Source: Arthrobacter sp. SLBN-112 (lineage in GTDB: Bacteria > Actinomycetota > Actinomycetes > Actinomycetales > Micrococcaceae). Taken from it: DNA of 64,000 bases. Under the pieces are notes generated by a model. The model made no database searches. It was not told the origin of the DNA and worked only from the letters and a program-made list of their open reading frames with translations. Shown one piece after another: positions 43,435-52,399 of this stretch; within the stretch, counting starts at the first letter, position 1, and every line of letters starts with the position of its first letter. The DNA lies in NCBI RefSeq assembly GCF_030944625.1, contig NZ_JAUSXY010000001.1:1984001-2048000 (forward strand). The letters run 5' to 3'. The position numbers and the translations under genes are program-made.

Positions 43435-44391
43435 TTGACCGATACCCCATATCTGGTCCACGGGGTCTTTTGGGATGGGGCGCCCGCCCCGGCAGCGCAG
43501 GCGTCCACAGCAGCGCACGACGCCGGCAGTCCGGTTTTGCGCCTGCAGTCACCGGACGGGAACTTCCGGCAGCTCAGCCTCCACCCGCAGGCACGGCTGG
43601 GCTTCAAAGTGGTCCGCCCCGGCAAATCCTGCCTTGGGCATACGGTGGTTCACTCGTCAACGCGGCGGGACCACATCCCCTGCGCCGCCGCTGCGCCCGC
43701 CGCCCGCGGGAAGCAGTGCGAGCGGTGCTTCGTGCTGGATGAGTCCCGGCTGATGCATGACTTCCACCGTGGCGGCCGGGTCACGCCTGGTCTGCGGGAC
43801 TACCTGATGCAGGAGCACTGGCTGTACATTGCCACCTTCGCAGGCGGTGCCACGAAGGTGGGAACGGCCTCCGGACCACGAAAGTGGAACCGGCTGGCCG
43901 AACAGGGAGCCGCGGCGGCCAGCTATGTTGCCAGGGCGCGGGATGGAAAGGTGGTGCGCGTCCTCGAGGACCTGGTGACGGCCCAGGCCGGCCTGACCCA
44001 GCAGGTCCGGTCCGCTGCCAAAGCGGACGCCCTGTTGTACCCACTTCCGGCCACGGAGCTGACAGCCGTCAATACCCGCGCCGCAGGCAGGGTGCGGGCG
44101 CTGCTGGCCCGTACCGCCGTCGAGGACTTCGACACCATGGAGGAGCAGTGGGTCCGGCCGGCACAGGCTGACGCCCTGCACGCGCCCGGCCAGCGGCATC
44201 CCTACCCGCATGCGCTGGACCAGGGGCAGCACGGCTTCGGGATCGCGGCGCTGAGCGGGGCGAACGTGCTGGCCCGGCTCGACGGCACGGACGCCGGATT
44301 CGTGGTCAATCTGTCCCAGCTGTCGGCCCGGACCATCGTGCTGGGCGAGTACACCTCAGATGTGCCCGTATTGCAGGAGGCCTTGTTCTGA
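43435..44391 (+). CDS. DUF2797 domain-containing protein
   Basis: A 318-residue protein of the DUF2797 family, function unknown. An AGGAGACCCC site precedes the TTG start, 27 bases after the CitE-like gene. The N-terminal third has CAAAAPAARGKQCERCFVLD with three cysteines that could bind zinc. The central region LYIATFAGGATKVGTASGPR near 127 is the DUF2797 signature, reminiscent of a GIY-YIG-like beta hairpin. Co-transcription with the upstream lyase is likely from spacing. Confidence 0.85.
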   Translation: MTDTPYLVHGVFWDGAPAPAAQASTAAHDAGSPVLRLQSPDGNFRQLSLHPQARLGFKVVRPGKSCLGHTVVHSSTRRDHIPCAAAAPAARGKQCERCFVLDESRLMHDFHRGGRVTPGLRDYLMQEHWLYIATFAGGATKVGTASGPRKWNRLAEQGAAAASYVARARDGKVVRVLEDLVTAQAGLTQQVRSAAKADALLYPLPATELTAVNTRAAGRVRALLARTAVEDFDTMEEQWVRPAQADALHAPGQRHPYPHALDQGQHGFGIAALSGANVLARLDGTDAGFVVNLSQLSARTIVLGEYTSDVPVLQEALF

Positions 44392-44434
44392 GCCGCCGGA
44401 TTCGCGGCGCCGCCGGGCTCGGTAGACTTGGCTG

Positions 44435-44659
44435 GTGCTGAACGAATTTTGGGCCACCGCGCCAACCCGCTACAAAGTCCTGGTTTTCAGCGCGATGGGA
44501 CTGATCGCCGTCGGCATTATCCTCAACCTCATCGGCAACACCGGCGGCAACCAGGGACTGGCCATGGCTTCACTTCCGCTGATCGGGCTGGGCCTTGTCC
44601 TGCACGTCGTGGGCATGGTGGTCCGCGGCCAGTCGATCCGCAAGAACCTCAGGCGCTAG
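44435..44659 (+). CDS. Small two-helix membrane protein (DUF3188-like)
   Basis: A 74-residue membrane protein with two hydrophobic segments (about 17-34 and 44-62) separated by GNTGGNQG, and a basic C-terminus (IRKNLRR). It resembles DUF3188 proteins of actinobacteria, for which no function is known. The GTG start lies six bases after a TAGACT hexamer. Its end overlaps the convergent SulP gene by 11 bases. Confidence 0.75.
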   Translation: MLNEFWATAPTRYKVLVFSAMGLIAVGIILNLIGNTGGNQGLAMASLPLIGLGLVLHVVGMVVRGQSIRKNLRR

Positions 44660-46340
44660 CTGCTGCGTTCCGCAGGACATGGCTGCGGGCGTGCTCCACG
44701 GCATCGGGAAGGTGCTGGAACAGGTGTTTGTGGTGCCGCAGCGAACGGATCACGCCCACGTTGGTCACCAGGTCCAGGTGGTCCGGCCGCACACCCTTGA
44801 GCAGCACCGTGATGCCGCGCAGTTCCAGCGCAGCGATGACCTCTACCAGCGCGTGGGCGCCGGTGGCGTCAAGCATCCGCAGCTGCGAGAGCCTGATGAT
44901 CGCCACCTGGACGTCCTTCACCCGGCTGATCTCCTGGAGGATACGCTCGGCGGCGCCGAAGAACATCGCCCCGTCCAGCCGAAGCACCGCAATGTGCTCA
45001 TCGCCGTCGGCGGATGGACCGGGGACCGGCTCGCGCTGGACGCCGCTCAGGGAGGCGAATTTCCGCAGCGCGAAGAGCGCCGCCGCGGCCAGCCCGATCT
45101 GGATGGCGACGATCAGGTCGAAGGCCACGGTGATGATCGCCGTGAGGACGAACACTGCTGCGTCTGCCCGGGTGGAGCGGAGGATGGCGGCAACAGTGCG
45201 CCGGGAAACCATCCGTGTAGCCGTAACCATAAGGATCCCGCCCAGTGCTGCCAGCGGGATGCTGCTGACCATTCCGGACGCCAGGTAAGTGATGCCCAGC
45301 AACACGACGGCGTGAACGGCTGCGGCAAGGCGGGTCCGGGCCCCGGAACGCACGTTGACCGCGGTCCTGGCAATGGCTCCGGTGGCGGGCATGCCGCCGA
45401 ACAGTCCGGCGGCGATAGAAGCCAGACCCTGGCCGGTCAGCTCACGGTCCGGGCTGTAGGGTCCGGTGGGCCTGCCGTCGGGGCCGGCCATCCCCGCGGC
45501 CACCCTTGCGGAGAGCAGCGATTCGATGGCGGCCAGGACGGCGATGGCGACTGCGGGCATGGCAAGGCTTCCCAAGGTGGCCATGTCCACGGCGGGCAGT
45601 GCCGGCGCGGGAAGGGAATGGGGCAGCGCACCGATCCGCGGGACATCCAGCTGCAGGAGTTCGGCCGACGCCGTGGCCAGGAGGACCGCCACCAGGCTTG
45701 CCGGGATGGCCCGGAACAGCTTTTGCAGCAGGACCATCACGACGGCAACCATCACCACGAGCGCCAGCGTCAGCAGGACTGTGGGCGCCTGCGCGGCTGA
45801 GGCTGCTTCGATGGCGGCGACAACGGTGTTGTGTCCCGGGACGCCGGACGTGCCCGTTGCGAGCGGAACCTGCTGGAGGAAGATAATGGCCGCGATCCCC
45901 AGTGTGAAGCCCTCCACCACCGGCCAGGGGATGAAGGCTACTGCCCGGCCCAAGCCGCTGAATCCCATAATGCAGACCAGCAACCCTGCCATCAGTGACA
46001 GCGGGGCTACGCTGCCGGGGCCGTGGACGGCCACGACGGGTGCCAGGACCACCACCATGGCGCCGGTGGGCCCAGAAACCTGCACTGATGACCCGCCCAT
46101 GAGGGCTGCCACCATGCCGGCCACGATGGCGGTGATAAGTCCGGCCTCGGCGCCCACCCCGGAGCTGACCCCGAATGCGAGGGCCAGCGGCAGGGCCACA
46201 ATGCCCACGGTAATGCCGGCCAGCAGGTCTGTGCGCCACGATGAGTGGAGACCGGCGTAATCCTGCCGGGACGGGAGGAACCGGGTAAGACTCTGGGCGG
46301 CCCTGGCAGTGGCGCGGCGGGTGGCGGCGGTGGCCGTCAC
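44649..46340 (-). CDS. SulP-family anion transporter with STAS domain
   Basis: An inner-membrane sulfate/bicarbonate-type transporter of 563 residues. Eleven to twelve hydrophobic segments include the family motif TDLLAGITVGIVALPLALAF near residue 38 and LITAIVAGMVAAL. A cytoplasmic STAS domain occupies about 440-550 (LRLDGAMFFGAAERILQEIS). The GTG start overlaps the stop of the ArsR-type regulator (GTGA), indicating a coupled regulator-transporter unit. The anion is unknown. Confidence 0.92.
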   Translation of the reverse strand: MTATAATRRATARAAQSLTRFLPSRQDYAGLHSSWRTDLLAGITVGIVALPLALAFGVSSGVGAEAGLITAIVAGMVAALMGGSSVQVSGPTGAMVVVLAPVVAVHGPGSVAPLSLMAGLLVCIMGFSGLGRAVAFIPWPVVEGFTLGIAAIIFLQQVPLATGTSGVPGHNTVVAAIEAASAAQAPTVLLTLALVVMVAVVMVLLQKLFRAIPASLVAVLLATASAELLQLDVPRIGALPHSLPAPALPAVDMATLGSLAMPAVAIAVLAAIESLLSARVAAGMAGPDGRPTGPYSPDRELTGQGLASIAAGLFGGMPATGAIARTAVNVRSGARTRLAAAVHAVVLLGITYLASGMVSSIPLAALGGILMVTATRMVSRRTVAAILRSTRADAAVFVLTAIITVAFDLIVAIQIGLAAAALFALRKFASLSGVQREPVPGPSADGDEHIAVLRLDGAMFFGAAERILQEISRVKDVQVAIIRLSQLRMLDATGAHALVEVIAALELRGITVLLKGVRPDHLDLVTNVGVIRSLRHHKHLFQHLPDAVEHARSHVLRNAAASA

Positions 46341-46717
46341 GAGGCTGATCCGCGGGACAGGTGCTCCGCCGGCAGCTGCTGTGCCAGCCGGAGCTGTTCG
46401 TTCGATTCGGACAGGCTGTCCAGGAGGAAGGTCCGGGCGATGGCGAGCAGCTGCGAAACCCCTGGGTGCGCCAGTTGGTAAGTCACGGCGTTGGCGGTGC
46501 GTACGGAGGTCACCACCCTGTGCCTGCGAAGCGTGGCAAGGTGCTGGGAGAGGTGCGAGGCTTCGAGGCCGGTCTCGGCCAGGAGGTAACTGACCGCCGC
46601 GGTTTCTTCCGGAGCTGCCGCAAGAAGTTCAAGGATCCGGATACGAGCCGGGTGCGCCAGGCCCTTGAAGAGGTTTGCCTTGATCTCGTACAGCGGGGCT
46701 TGGGCTGAAGACAGCAA
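46337..46717 (-). CDS. ArsR-family transcriptional regulator
   Basis: A 126-residue winged-helix repressor. The DNA-binding part is KGLAHPARIRILELLAAAPE then LEASHLSQHLATLRRHRVVTS, with the wing near residue 75. No metal-binding CVC motif is present, so it is not a classical arsenic or cadmium sensor; some such regulators respond to redox or sulfur species, which would fit the linked SulP gene. The TTG start has an AGGAG site nine bases upstream. An inverted repeat lies just before it. Confidence 0.9.
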   Translation of the reverse strand: MLSSAQAPLYEIKANLFKGLAHPARIRILELLAAAPEETAAVSYLLAETGLEASHLSQHLATLRRHRVVTSVRTANAVTYQLAHPGVSQLLAIARTFLLDSLSESNEQLRLAQQLPAEHLSRGSAS

Positions 46718-46738
46718 AGGAGGGAACTCCTAGCGGAT

Positions 46739-46761
46739 TGATGGAATGATGAATCCATCAT
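46739..46761. promoter_or_regulatory. Candidate ArsR operator
   Basis: TGATGGA and TCCATCA form a perfect inverted repeat with an 8-base spacer, overlapped by a second one, ATGATG/CATCAT. It lies 22 bases upstream of the ArsR-type start, in an AT-rich gap shared with the divergent MaoC gene. Confidence 0.55.
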
Positions 46762-46813
46762 ACCAGCGGGTTGCGCAACTTGTTCAGCTCAGGCCAGCGA
46801 TAGGCTGGAATCC

Positions 46814-47275
46814 ATGACTATCAATCCGGATCTGCAGGGCCGAAGCTACCCTGCCGCAGAGGTGTATGACGTTGGCCGGGAGAAAATCCGCGAGTTCGCC
46901 CGCGCCGTCAAGGCCACCCACGCTGCGCACTTCGACGTCGAGGCAGCGAAGGCCCTGGGCCACCGCGATCTCGTAGCCCCGCCAACGTTCGCCATCATCA
47001 TCGCCCAGCGTGCCGATGCCCAGCTCATCGAGGATCCGGAAGCCGGTATCGACTTCTCCCGTGTGGTCCACGCCGACCAGCGCTTCATCCACCACCGCGC
47101 CATCGTGGCTGGAGACCGTCTCGTCGCGGAACTCCACGTTGACGGTGTCCGGGCCATGGGCGGTGGCGCCATGATCACCACCCGTTCGGAGATCTTCGCC
47201 CTTGGCGACGGGGACTCCCGCGAGCAGGTCACCACCACCACGTCATCCATCCTGGTCCGCGGAGAGGGACAGTAG
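46814..47275 (+). CDS. MaoC-like dehydratase subunit, FAS1-type N-terminal (HadA-like)
   Basis: A 153-residue hot-dog protein that should form a heterodimeric (3R)-hydroxyacyl dehydratase with the next gene product. Visible family segments are GRSYPAAEVYDVGREKIREF near residue 10 and VHADQRFIHHRAIVAGDRL near 83. As in mycobacterial HadA it lacks the catalytic hydratase motif of the partner. A TAGGCT hexamer ends seven bases before the ATG. It is two bases from the next gene. Confidence 0.9.
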   Translation: MTINPDLQGRSYPAAEVYDVGREKIREFARAVKATHAAHFDVEAAKALGHRDLVAPPTFAIIIAQRADAQLIEDPEAGIDFSRVVHADQRFIHHRAIVAGDRLVAELHVDGVRAMGGGAMITTRSEIFALGDGDSREQVTTTTSSILVRGEGQ

Positions 47276-47277
47276 CC

Positions 47278-47715
47278 ATGAGCCCAAGCATCCACGAACT
47301 CAGCCCGGGCCAGGAGATCGGCAGCCGCACCATCGCGGTCACCCGCACCGACCTGGTCAAATACGCCGGCGCATCCGGCGACTTCAACCCGATCCACTGG
47401 AACGAGGCCTTCGCCACCAGTGTGGAGCTGCCCGGCGTCATCGCGCACGGGATGTTCACCATGGGTTCTGCCGTGCAGGTTGTCACGGACTGGGCAGGCG
47501 ACCCCGCCGCCGTCGTCGATTTCCAGACCCGCTTCACCAAGCCCGTCCTGGTCGCCGATACCACCGGCATCGCTGAGCCCGGCGCCACGATCGAGGTCAG
47601 CGGCATGATCGGAAAGCTCGACGCCGAGGCCAACACGGCGCGGATCGACCTCACCGTCGTCGCCGCCGGGCAGAAAGTGCTGATTAAGGCGCAGGCAGTG
47701 GTCAAGCTGGCCTGA
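47278..47715 (+). CDS. MaoC-like dehydratase subunit (HadB-like)
   Basis: A 145-residue hot-dog-fold hydratase. The catalytic aspartate/histidine motif is YAGASGDFNPIHWNEAFA near residues 31-47, followed by GVIAHGMFTMGSAVQ near 55. It is two bases downstream of the HadA-like gene and co-translated. The pair with murB close by is a recurrent actinobacterial arrangement. The substrate is probably a beta-hydroxyacyl carrier- or CoA-linked chain. Confidence 0.92.
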   Translation: MSPSIHELSPGQEIGSRTIAVTRTDLVKYAGASGDFNPIHWNEAFATSVELPGVIAHGMFTMGSAVQVVTDWAGDPAAVVDFQTRFTKPVLVADTTGIAEPGATIEVSGMIGKLDAEANTARIDLTVVAAGQKVLIKAQAVVKLA

Positions 47716-47762
47716 CGCCCCGCTGGCACCATGGTCCGACTGTCGGCCTTGGGTTTTTGACA

Positions 47763-47810
47763 CGGTTGAGGGAGGGCGCCCCCGCGGGCATCCTCCCTCA
47801 ACCGTTTATG
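47763..47810. terminator. Terminator between HadB-like gene and protease gene
   Basis: Perfect 13-base arms CGGTTGAGGGAGG and CCTCCCTCAACCG enclose a 16-base GC-rich loop; TTTATG follows on the plus strand. It separates two convergent genes. Confidence 0.85.
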
Positions 47811-47821
47811 GCACGTATGGG

Positions 47822-48805
47822 TCAGGAAGCCGCGGCAGCGTTGTAGGCCGACTGGATGACCGAACCCCAGTACGGGCCGTACATGGTGGTGGAATTGCTT
47901 CCGTAGCCATAGCTGTTGACCGAGTTCTGGTATCCGCCCGAGGAGGTGCCAATGAACCAGGGACCGCCGGAGGAACCACCGGTCATGTTGCAGGGAATGC
48001 CTTGGGTGTTGAACTGCGGGTTGTAGGGATCGTTGGCGGCGGTCCCCGAGCAACTCTTGAGGGATTCTCCGTTGAAGGGTGGCGCGGCCGGGTAACCGAA
48101 CGCCTTGTAGCTGAGGCCTCGGGCGGCGTTGAACCGTACCCCGGAGGCGCCCACGACGTCTGCGAGGTTGCGCCCGTTCAGCGGCGACATCACGGCGAAC
48201 CCGGTGTCGTACTGCATGTTGCCTGATGAGCTCCACTCGGTTGGTGCGTAGAGGGCGCGGGCCGTCCACTTGCCGTAGGGCGCTGCCCCGTTGAGGTAGG
48301 CAGGGACGAATGTGAACCGCGTTGCGAAGGCGCCGGGACCTTCATTGAGGCAGTGGCCCGCCGTGGAGACAGTGCTTCGGTTCGTGGAAGCTACCGAGTT
48401 GGCCGAGCACACGTAGTCTGTTCCGCCCAGGGTAAAGAACACCTTGCCGATGTGCGGGACGGGGTTTTCGCTGGCGTTCGCCAACGGCTGGACCGCCGGA
48501 TCCGACCCCTTGATTTTGGTTTCCGTTCCCTTGCCGACGGCTTCCCCGGCCGGGGCAGCATTGCCCTTGTGCCGCTGCAGCGCCTTCTTGGCAAGAACAT
48601 CGCCCGGCACTGCCGCCCGCATGCGCTCTGGAGTCCAGTAGTCCGCGCTGCCGCCCTCGGTCCTGTTGCTGCTGATCCCGGGAGCCGCGTCGTTTCCTGG
48701 GGCAGAGGGTGCCGCTGTGGCGACGCCTCCGGCCGATGAAAAGGCGAACAATGCGGCTGTCGATAGGCTCATGAGGCTCGTGGCCAGAGTCCTGGTAAAA
48801 GTCAT
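47822..48805 (-). CDS. Secreted V8-like/trypsin-fold serine protease
   Basis: A 327-residue exported protease. A signal peptide (about 1-32, ending ATAAPS) is followed by a propeptide-like region to about 110 and a chymotrypsin-fold domain. The catalytic histidine is in VSTAGHCLN near 148, the aspartate in NMQYDTGFAV near 200, and the serine in MTGGSSGGPWF near 280. Two cysteine pairs fit disulfides (VCSAN/GHC and SCSG/PCNM). It is divergent from murB across 186 AT-rich bases and likely feeds on extracellular protein. Confidence 0.92.
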   Translation of the reverse strand: MTFTRTLATSLMSLSTAALFAFSSAGGVATAAPSAPGNDAAPGISSNRTEGGSADYWTPERMRAAVPGDVLAKKALQRHKGNAAPAGEAVGKGTETKIKGSDPAVQPLANASENPVPHIGKVFFTLGGTDYVCSANSVASTNRSTVSTAGHCLNEGPGAFATRFTFVPAYLNGAAPYGKWTARALYAPTEWSSSGNMQYDTGFAVMSPLNGRNLADVVGASGVRFNAARGLSYKAFGYPAAPPFNGESLKSCSGTAANDPYNPQFNTQGIPCNMTGGSSGGPWFIGTSSGGYQNSVNSYGYGSNSTTMYGPYWGSVIQSAYNAAAAS

Positions 48806-48991
48806 AGCTGTCCTATGCGGTTTCGGGGAAAGCGGACCCAGGTCTGTGATCCGCTGGCTCGAAAATACGCATATATGACAGATTTGTAAATATCCAACAC
48901 TGAACTTGTTAGTTAACTGATGAATCTGTTACTGGGGGGCCGGGCACTGCGACGCCGGGGAGCCTGTGGTGTTCCCGAGTATTGTTGACGG

Positions 48992-50059
48992 GTGACTTCC
49001 ACCATGCTTTCCCAGCTGACCACGTCCGCCGTCGGCGGCCCCGCCGGCACCTTCATCGAGGCCCGGACCGAGGAGGAGATCATCGACGCCGTCAGGTCGG
49101 CGGACGCCGCAGGGGATCGGCTCCTGATCATCAGCGGCGGCTCCAACCTCCTGGTGTCCGACGACGGATTCCCCGGGACCGTCGTCAGGATCGCCTCGGA
49201 GGGCTTCACCGTGAACGCGGAGGACTCCTGCGGCGGGGTGGCCGTTGTGGTTCAGGCAGGCCACAACTGGGACCGGCTGGTGGAGTACGCCGTACGCCAT
49301 GCCTGGTCCGGGATTGAGGCGTTATCCGGTATCCCAGGTTCAACGGGCGCCACCCCCGTCCAAAACGTGGGTGCCTACGGCGCCGAAGTGTCCCAGACCA
49401 TCGCCGCCGTCCGCACATGGGACCGGGAGCGGAACGCCGTGCAGACGTTCACCAGTTCCGAACTGGAATTCGGATACCGGGACTCCGTCCTTAAGCGGAC
49501 CACCGTTCACGGTTCCCCCCGGTACGTGGTCCTCACCGTTGAATTCCAGCTGCCGCTGGGGCGCATGAGCGCGCCCATCCGGTACGCCGAACTTGCCCGT
49601 TCCCTCGGCGTGGACGTGGGCAAGCGCGCGTACGCCAACGACGTCCGCCGGGAGGTGCTGCGGCTGCGCGCGTCCAAGGGGATGGTATGGGACGCCGCTG
49701 ACAGGGATACCTATTCCACCGGCTCGTTCTTCACCAACCCGATCGTTCCGGCCGACGTTGCCGATACGCTGCCGGAATCAGCTCCCCGCTACCCGGCCGG
49801 CGGCGATGGGCTGGTGAAACTCTCCGCAGCGTGGCTGATCGACCAGGCCGGGTTCGGCAAGGGATTCGGGCTGGAACAGGGAAGCGTATCGGCTGGCCGT
49901 GCCTCGCTGTCCACCAAGCACACGCTCGCCGTCACCAACCGCGGCTCGGCCAGCGCGGCGGACATGGTGGCCGTGGCGCGGGAGGTGCGGGCCGGCGTCG
50001 AACGCCAATTTGGCATCCAGCTGCACCCCGAGCCGCTGCTCATCGGGCTGGAACTCTAG
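48992..50059 (+). CDS. murB: UDP-N-acetylenolpyruvoylglucosamine reductase
   Basis: Second step of peptidoglycan precursor synthesis: FAD/NADPH-dependent reduction to UDP-MurNAc in the cytoplasm. 355 residues, type I architecture. The FAD-binding loop LIISGGSNLLVSDDGFPG lies near residue 45, SGIPGSTGATPVQNVGAYGAEV near 110, the catalytic serine in YSTGSFFTNPIV near 247, and the C-terminal glutamate in LHPEPLLIGLEL. The GTG start lies six bases after a TATTGT hexamer, so the mRNA is probably leaderless. Confidence 0.96.
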   Translation: MTSTMLSQLTTSAVGGPAGTFIEARTEEEIIDAVRSADAAGDRLLIISGGSNLLVSDDGFPGTVVRIASEGFTVNAEDSCGGVAVVVQAGHNWDRLVEYAVRHAWSGIEALSGIPGSTGATPVQNVGAYGAEVSQTIAAVRTWDRERNAVQTFTSSELEFGYRDSVLKRTTVHGSPRYVVLTVEFQLPLGRMSAPIRYAELARSLGVDVGKRAYANDVRREVLRLRASKGMVWDAADRDTYSTGSFFTNPIVPADVADTLPESAPRYPAGGDGLVKLSAAWLIDQAGFGKGFGLEQGSVSAGRASLSTKHTLAVTNRGSASAADMVAVAREVRAGVERQFGIQLHPEPLLIGLEL

Positions 50060-50111
50060 CCGACGGGTGTGCGGGCCCGGCAGCAGCCGTCACCCGGCCT
50101 AGGATGGGGCC

Positions 50112-51212
50112 ATGGCTGCACGAGGTGCCCTGCGCGACCGCAGGATGATAGGCAGGCTCCGGCTCGCGTCGCAACGGCTTGCGGTCGGCGGCGGCTCCGT
50201 GCCGGAACTGGTCCGGTGGATGACTGCCATGCAGGCCCAGGACCTGCCCGCCGCGCTGTGGGCGGTGGGGGTGCGGGTACAGGGCGCCGGAATCACCGAT
50301 GTGCGGGCTGCCATCGACAACGGCACGGTGGTACGGTCGTGGCCGATGCGCGGAACGCTGCATCTGGTGGCCCCCGAGGACTTGCGCTGGATGCTCGATC
50401 TGACCGCCGAGCGGCTTACCCGCAGCATCGCTGCCCGGCACCGCCAGCTGGACATCGCGTGGGCGGACGTTGAGAAGGCGCGGGACATCGCCCTCGACCG
50501 GATTCTGGCGGAGGGCCCCGTCAGCCGCCCCGAATTGTTCCGGGTTTTCGACGCCGGCGGCCAGCCAACCACCGGGCAGCGGGGCATCCACCTCCTCGGC
50601 TCGCTCTGCCGGCACGGCTGGCTGGTGCTCGGCCCCTTGGCCGGGAACCAGCAGCTGATCGCCGCCTTCGACCAGTGGATACCCTCATCCCGCAGCCTGG
50701 GACGGGAAGAGGCAGTCGCGGAATTCCTGCTGCGCTACCTCCGCAGCCACGGGCCGGCCACCCTCCGGGACTTCGCCTGGTGGACGCAGCTGCCGCTGAC
50801 CGAGGTGAGGGCCGCGCTCCAGGAGGTGTGCGGGCAGCTGGAGGATGTGGAGTTTGAGGGCACCACGTACTGGATGTCGCCCGAGACGGCGGCCCTCCTC
50901 GATACCGGCCTGCCGGGCGCCCGCTCCGTGCACCTGCTGCCCGGTTTTGACGAATTCGTCCTCGGCTACACTGACCGCACGCCCGTCCTGGCACCGGAGC
51001 ACTTCGACCTGATCGTTCCGGGCGGCAACGGCGTCTTCAAGAAAACCGTCGTGGCCGCGGGAAAGGTTGCCGGCACCTGGGTTGTCCAGGGCACGGGCCG
51101 CAGCGCAGTCGTCGTACCCGAAATGTTCGACGCAACCTCGCCCCTTGGCCCGGCCGCCCAAAAAGCGCTCGCGAAGGCCGCCGAGGAGTATCTGAAGTTT
51201 CTGGGCCGCTAG
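50112..51212 (+). CDS. Winged-helix DNA-binding protein, YcaQ/AlkZ-like
   Basis: A 366-residue protein of the HTH_42 winged-helix family that includes AlkZ and YcaQ, glycosylases unhooking DNA cross-links. Family-like segments are MTAMQAQDLPAALWAVGVR near residue 37, VVRSWPMRGTLHLVAPEDLR near 75 and the C-terminal FVLGYTDRTPVLAPEHF near 280. The QxQ/QxD catalytic motif of AlkZ is represented by MQAQD, so glycosylase activity is possible. A TAGGAT hexamer ends six bases before the ATG. Its stop shares CTAG with the convergent antiporter gene. Confidence 0.85.
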   Translation: MAARGALRDRRMIGRLRLASQRLAVGGGSVPELVRWMTAMQAQDLPAALWAVGVRVQGAGITDVRAAIDNGTVVRSWPMRGTLHLVAPEDLRWMLDLTAERLTRSIAARHRQLDIAWADVEKARDIALDRILAEGPVSRPELFRVFDAGGQPTTGQRGIHLLGSLCRHGWLVLGPLAGNQQLIAAFDQWIPSSRSLGREEAVAEFLLRYLRSHGPATLRDFAWWTQLPLTEVRAALQEVCGQLEDVEFEGTTYWMSPETAALLDTGLPGARSVHLLPGFDEFVLGYTDRTPVLAPEHFDLIVPGGNGVFKKTVVAAGKVAGTWVVQGTGRSAVVVPEMFDATSPLGPAAQKALAKAAEEYLKFLGR

Positions 51213-52369
51213 GTTTTCGGGAGTGGCTTGACGGCCGCGGGCGGTGTCCACCGCCGGGCGGCCCGCTGCCCTGCAAAGGCACTCGCGGCGATCGTGACCA
51301 GGGCTCCGAGGAGCACTGCGGCGCCCTCACCGGGGAGCAGGACCCCCGTCCGGGCTCCGATGCTGGCCGCAGCCACCGGGATGCCAAGCTGGGCCGCCGA
51401 CAGGACGCCGAGGGTGGCCGGCACGCCGAGGATGCGAAGGATCGCATGGATGAGAAGGGATCCGCCTCCGAGGCACAGCCCCAGCAGGATCATGCCCGGG
51501 TGCGCCGCCAGCTCGCTCAGGTTAAGCGAGGCACCGAGGCAGACAAAGAAGACGGGGCCCAGGAACCCGTCGCTGACCGCGAACAACTGGTGGGCGAGGC
51601 GCCGGGGCTCACCCACCGCAGCCACCACCAGGCCGAAGGCGAAGCCGGCCAGCATGATGGACACGTTGTTGAGGACGGCCAGCCCGGCCAGGGCGAAGAG
51701 GATTGCCAGCTGGATGCGGAGCTCCAGGGCGAACCTCCGGTTTTCCGAAAGTTTGTGCAGCCTGGCCCGGGCTCCTGACTGCTCAGCGCGTCGCAGCAGC
51801 AGGAACAGCACGGCGGCACAGAGCGCGACTGCGAGGGATCCCACCGCCGCCCGGCCGGCGTTCACGGGATCCAGGGCAAGGGGGAGTGCCACGATGCAGG
51901 CTACGTCCGCGATGGCTACCTGCGCCGTCATGGCCAGCACGGGAGGGCCGCTGAGGTGCAGTGAGTCAATAATTGGCAGGACCATCGCCGCTGACGAGGA
52001 CGCGAGCAGGACCGCGTAGAGCGGGGCGTGGCCGGTACCGAAGGCGGCCGCCACGGCAACGCCGGTGGCGGCAGCCAAGGCCGCTGCCACCACGGCCTGC
52101 ACGGCACCGTGGCCCAAGGCTGAACGGAGCCGGGCGTCCCGTACGGGCACATGGGTACCTACGACGAACATCAGCAGGGCAAAGCCGACGTCCGAAAGGA
52201 GCCTCAGCGTGGGATCGGAGGGGTCGATCAGGTTCAGCCCGCTCCGGCCAATGGCGACGCCGGCGAACAACTCGCCGGCCACCACTGGCACCCGCCATTT
52301 GGCGGGCAACGCCAGCAGCGGGCCGGCCATGGCAACCACGGTGATCAGGGCGAGGGCCAGGAATGCCAT
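51209..52369 (-). CDS. Cation:proton antiporter (CPA2 type)
   Basis: A 386-residue inner-membrane Na+(K+)/H+ exchanger with about 11-12 helices and no C-terminal TrkA domain. Typical segments are VVAGELFAGVAIGRSGLNLI near residue 30, VGFALLMFVVGTHV near 61 and ASSSAAMVLPIIDSLHL near 127. It converges with the YcaQ-like gene and is followed upstream by asd. Regulatory partner is not visible. Confidence 0.88.
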   Translation of the reverse strand: MAFLALALITVVAMAGPLLALPAKWRVPVVAGELFAGVAIGRSGLNLIDPSDPTLRLLSDVGFALLMFVVGTHVPVRDARLRSALGHGAVQAVVAAALAAATGVAVAAAFGTGHAPLYAVLLASSSAAMVLPIIDSLHLSGPPVLAMTAQVAIADVACIVALPLALDPVNAGRAAVGSLAVALCAAVLFLLLRRAEQSGARARLHKLSENRRFALELRIQLAILFALAGLAVLNNVSIMLAGFAFGLVVAAVGEPRRLAHQLFAVSDGFLGPVFFVCLGASLNLSELAAHPGMILLGLCLGGGSLLIHAILRILGVPATLGVLSAAQLGIPVAAASIGARTGVLLPGEGAAVLLGALVTIAASAFAGQRAARRWTPPAAVKPLPKT

Positions 52370-52399
52370 GATCTGCCTGCGCGGCGGCCGGGCCGGATG

